Source of the DNA: CAZUTK01 sp964623265
GTDB taxonomy: Bacteria > Electryoneota > B3-LCP
DNA: 8,761 bases
Direction of reading: 5' to 3'
NCBI GenBank assembly: GCA_964623265.1
Contig: CAZUTK010000090.1
Coordinates: forward strand, 1 to 8,761
The notes beneath the pieces were generated by a model that made no database searches, was not told the origin of the DNA, and worked only from the letters and a program-made list of their open reading frames with translations. The translations under genes and the position numbers were made by a program. Of this stretch, positions 7,256 through 8,761 are shown in pieces. Every line of letters begins with the position of its first letter. Position 1 is the stretch's first letter.

Positions 7256-7274
7256 TTTTTTTAAAGTTTTTTTT
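7256..7274 (-). promoter_or_regulatory. A-tracts upstream of the mraZ promoter (UP-element-like)
   Basis: Read on the minus strand, runs of eight A (7274-7267) and seven A (7262-7256) are centred about 11-12 bp apart, just upstream of the -35 box. The nearer run falls at about -50 from the inferred start. Such phased A-tracts can bend DNA or contact the RNA polymerase alpha subunit. The role is inferred from position and composition. Confidence 0.4.
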
Positions 7275-7367
7275 CCAGTTTCATTTTCCTATATTTAAGA
7301 CAATCAATGGGTTAAGTAAAACGACGCCGCGGAGGTTTCCGCAGTGGAATTGACAATTGTAAACGAA

Positions 7368-7397
7368 TTCAAAAATCACATTGCATCTTCATATAAT
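7368..7397 (+). promoter_or_regulatory. Candidate promoter for the plus-strand leader and lipoprotein-like gene
   Basis: A perfect TATAAT at 7392-7397 is preceded 18 nt upstream by TTCAAA (7368-7373), which matches four of six positions of a -35 box. Transcription would begin near 7404 and run toward the gene at 7695. A TTGACA at 7350-7355 also exists but has no good -10 box at normal spacing. The AT-rich setting makes chance matches to TATAAT likely. Confidence 0.45.
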
Positions 7398-7681
7398 TCA
7401 ATAAGATATATTGAGGAATGGAAGCAATGGCTCGAAATCGCCGGAGTGAATCCCCGCCCGCTGCAATCCGAGCGCGAGTCGAGGGCATAAGGCGCGGCAT
7501 AAAAGCCGAAGCCGCCCGCTTCAGCCGCGCAGGAACTTCGCTTCCCGACGGGGGTAAAAGATGCAGCCGCCGTCGGCGGCGATCTCCTCTGCTGCCGCGC
7601 ATTCGAAAAGACCGTTTCCGCGTCCGCCGGCAGATTCCGGCGGGACGGCGGAATTGCGCTTTATAGATCGGAAAAGGAAGG
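7398..7681 (+). other. GC-rich, hairpin-dense leader or small-RNA region
   Basis: No gene is recognised here. Several perfect inverted repeats occur on the plus strand: GAAGC/GCTTC at 7508-7522, GCCGCC/GGCGGC at 7566-7580 with a 3-nt loop, and CCGCCGG/CCGGCGG at 7624-7643 with a 6-nt loop. Long-range pairing of ATCGCCG (7437-7443) with CGGCGAT (7577-7583) is also possible. Between the candidate promoter at 7368-7397 and the gene at 7695 the transcript would carry a leader of about 290 nt. None of the hairpins is followed by a T-run, so no terminator is evident. An open frame of 82 codons (7418-7666) is very Arg-rich and looks like a by-product of base composition. I matched it to no known RNA family. 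Confidence 0.35.
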
Positions 7682-7694
7682 AAAGGGTGTCGCT

Positions 7695-8330
7695 ATGCGG
7701 AGAACTTCGCGGTTCGTCGGAATCTTTTTGGTGATAGGGGGGCTTGCGGTCGGTCTTGATTCCGGGTGTACGTTTCGTCAGAACAAGGGCGTTTCCGAGC
7801 AGAACTTGAGCCGGCGGTGGATGCTCGCGCCCGCGCGGATCGAATCGGGTCCCGTCGCGGATGCCCTGCAGTGGAAGAAAGCGGCGGTCTTTGCGATAGG
7901 GGATCCGCAGCAGAATGACTTCGTCGAATGGCTGTGCGAAGCGCGGGAAGGCTTGGAATCGGTGCAGAGCGGCGTTTGGATCGGGTCTGCGGAAGCGCCT
8001 GGGGATTTATACGTTCTATTCGGCTGGAGCCCGTCCGGAGCGGATGAGCTGCGGCGCGCGACGCTGGATTCGGTCATCGTCCGGGACAACGAGATCCGCG
8101 TGTACGTTTCCCGCCCCGAGCTTCAAGTCGAAACCGCATTGATGGGGACGTCGGATATGCGCTTCATCGGATGGAAGATCCCCCTGCAGGGCTTGACGTC
8201 TGGGAACTACGCCGCGTTCTTGCACATCAAACGCGACATCATCCGGATCAAAGCCCCGGATTTTGCCGAGGAAGTCCTGCCTTCCGCCGGTTATGCTCAG
8301 ACGGCGAGGCTGGAATTTCAGTTGCCTTGA
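7695..8330 (+). CDS. Putative exported lipoprotein of unknown function
   Basis: A 211-residue protein that I do not recognise. The N-terminus has a basic start (MRRTSRF) and a hydrophobic stretch (about 8-21), then LDSGC with cysteine 25. That layout resembles a lipoprotein signal peptide, but Asp at -3 of the cysteine is unusual, so it could instead be a plain signal peptide or a membrane anchor. The mature part has alternating hydrophobic segments, for example DLYVLFGW (104-111), IRVYVSRPELQVETALM (134-150) and AAFLHIKRDIIRI (173-185). These suggest a beta-rich domain, and I see no catalytic motif. The ATG is preceded by AAAGGG (7682-7687) at 7-nt spacing, a good ribosome site. It is the only plus-strand gene, transcribed away from mraZ and converging on the GtrA-like gene with a 41-nt gap. 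Confidence 0.75.
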   Translation: MRRTSRFVGIFLVIGGLAVGLDSGCTFRQNKGVSEQNLSRRWMLAPARIESGPVADALQWKKAAVFAIGDPQQNDFVEWLCEAREGLESVQSGVWIGSAEAPGDLYVLFGWSPSGADELRRATLDSVIVRDNEIRVYVSRPELQVETALMGTSDMRFIGWKIPLQGLTSGNYAAFLHIKRDIIRIKAPDFAEEVLPSAGYAQTARLEFQLP

Positions 8331-8363
8331 GACGGATTTCACCCTGTGGAATCGAAAGCGCGG

Positions 8364-8381
8364 ATCCGATTTCAATCGGAT
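8364..8381. repeat. Perfect hairpin at the convergent gene ends
   Basis: ATCCGAT (8364-8370), loop TTCA, then ATCGGAT (8375-8381) form a 7-bp inverted repeat. It overlaps the stop of the GtrA-like gene and lies 34 nt after the lipoprotein-like gene. It could end transcription in both directions, but neither side has a T-run, so it is at best a weak or factor-assisted terminator. Confidence 0.3.
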
Positions 8382-8761
8382 TGAGCGCCGCTTCCGAATC
8401 TGCGCGAGAGGAACTGGCGGATTCCGCCCTGGAAAGTCAAAGTGTGATGCCCCCAGAAGCTCCAGAACATCACGATGAGGATGGCGAGCGCCTTCGCCAC
8501 CAGCAGTTTCAGGTGAAGAGCGTGAACGAAAAGCTCCATAAGGAGTGCCGTCATACCCAAGCCGATGATCGCCACGATGAAGAAGGTGCGCGCCTGTTTC
8601 AAGACGGAGCGGGCGGAAGAGGCGAAATTCAGATATTTATTCAGCAGAAAATTTGTCGTCATACCGCAGCCGTAGCCCAGCGCCGCGGACAGCCAGACAT
8701 ACAACCCCAGCTTCACCCGCAATAATACCAACACGCCGGTGTCCACCAGCGTCGCCATGCC
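8372..8761 (-). CDS. GtrA-like family membrane protein (N-terminus beyond the window)
   Basis: The reading frame runs off the right edge. The visible 130 codons give a small polytopic protein with about four hydrophobic segments (numbered from the first visible Met: about 1-14, 20-38, 57-77 and 84-103). ATLVDTGVLVLL at the start, NFLLNKYLNF (36-45) and FWGHHTLTF (101-109) match the pattern of the GtrA-like family. These proteins are associated with moving or handling polyprenyl-linked sugars for O-antigen glucosylation, teichoic acid or other cell-surface glycans. In family members the ATLVD stretch usually follows a short helix, and the codon before the ATG at 8758 is sense (Gly), so the true start probably lies outside. 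The tail after the last helix is basic and polar. The substrate cannot be told from the sequence. Confidence 0.85.
   Translation of the reverse strand, partial: GMATLVDTGVLVLLRVKLGLYVWLSAALGYGCGMTTNFLLNKYLNFASSARSVLKQARTFFIVAIIGLGMTALLMELFVHALHLKLLVAKALAILIVMFWSFWGHHTLTFQGGIRQFLSRRFGSGAQSD

Noticed and set aside
7255..7275. T-runs on the plus strand as a terminator tail
   Set aside because: No stem precedes them and no plus-strand gene lies upstream. Read on the minus strand they sit where an UP element would.
7329..7342. GCGGA-GGTT-TCCGC hairpin as a possible terminator
   Set aside because: A short 5-bp stem with no T-run on either strand, and no gene end nearby.
7398..7600. 6S RNA or RNase P RNA identity for the structured region
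   Set aside because: The length and some pairing would suit a 6S-like fold, but I could not find conserved sequence elements of either RNA, so no family name is given.
7418..7666. 82-codon plus-strand frame in the intergenic region (and a 77-codon antisense frame at 7369-7602)
   Set aside because: The products are extremely Arg-rich without hydrophobic pattern, and the region is dominated by inverted repeats. The ribosome site is poorly spaced. Kept only as a possible leader peptide.
1..8761. CRISPR arrays, tRNA or rRNA genes, insertion sequences, prophage or defence genes
   Set aside because: No regularly spaced repeats, cloverleaf sequence, transposase motif or terminal inverted repeats were seen on either strand.

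Overview
The window carries the 5' half of a division and cell wall (dcw) cluster on the minus strand. Next to it are a divergently transcribed unknown lipoprotein-like gene and the edge of a GtrA-family membrane protein gene. GC content looks near 60% by eye, apart from an AT-rich island of about 240 bp in front of mraZ. The MurE carries the DNPR-type motif of meso-diaminopimelate ligases. The FtsI is a transpeptidase with a C-terminal PASTA domain, and the lone gene on the plus strand looks like an exported lipoprotein. Together these suggest a diderm bacterium with DAP-type peptidoglycan. PASTA-bearing FtsI proteins are known outside Gram-positives, for example in Acidobacteriota-like and deltaproteobacterial lineages. 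I cannot fix the phylum from the sequence alone.

Layout, right to left along the dcw transcript: a near-consensus sigma70-type promoter (7243-7215), a tandem repeat that looks like an MraZ operator (7203-7187), then mraZ, rsmH, ftsL, ftsI, murE, murF and the first 35 bases of mraY at the left edge. The order is the classical one. Most junctions are tight: ftsL/ftsI overlap by ATGA, murE/murF by TGATG, ftsI/murE overlap by 44 nt, and murF/mraY are 4 nt apart. The only sizeable gap inside the cluster is 160 nt between rsmH and ftsL. The genes cover transcriptional control (MraZ), rRNA methylation (RsmH), the septal synthase (FtsL, FtsI) and the late cytoplasmic and first membrane steps of peptidoglycan precursor synthesis (MurE, MurF, MraY).

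Right of mraZ is a 508-nt divergent intergenic region (7187-7694). Its left half is AT-rich and holds promoter signals for both directions. Its right half is GC-rich and full of hairpins, and is either a long leader of the plus-strand gene or a small RNA. The plus-strand gene (7695-8330) codes for an unrecognised secreted or lipoprotein-like protein. It converges with a GtrA-like gene that runs off the right edge.

I see no mobile element, CRISPR array, tRNA or rRNA. The core is ordinary. The points that merit a second look are the mraZ control region, the ftsI/murE overlap, the structured leader, and an apparent excess of GATC sites with a GATC-free stretch over the mraZ control region.
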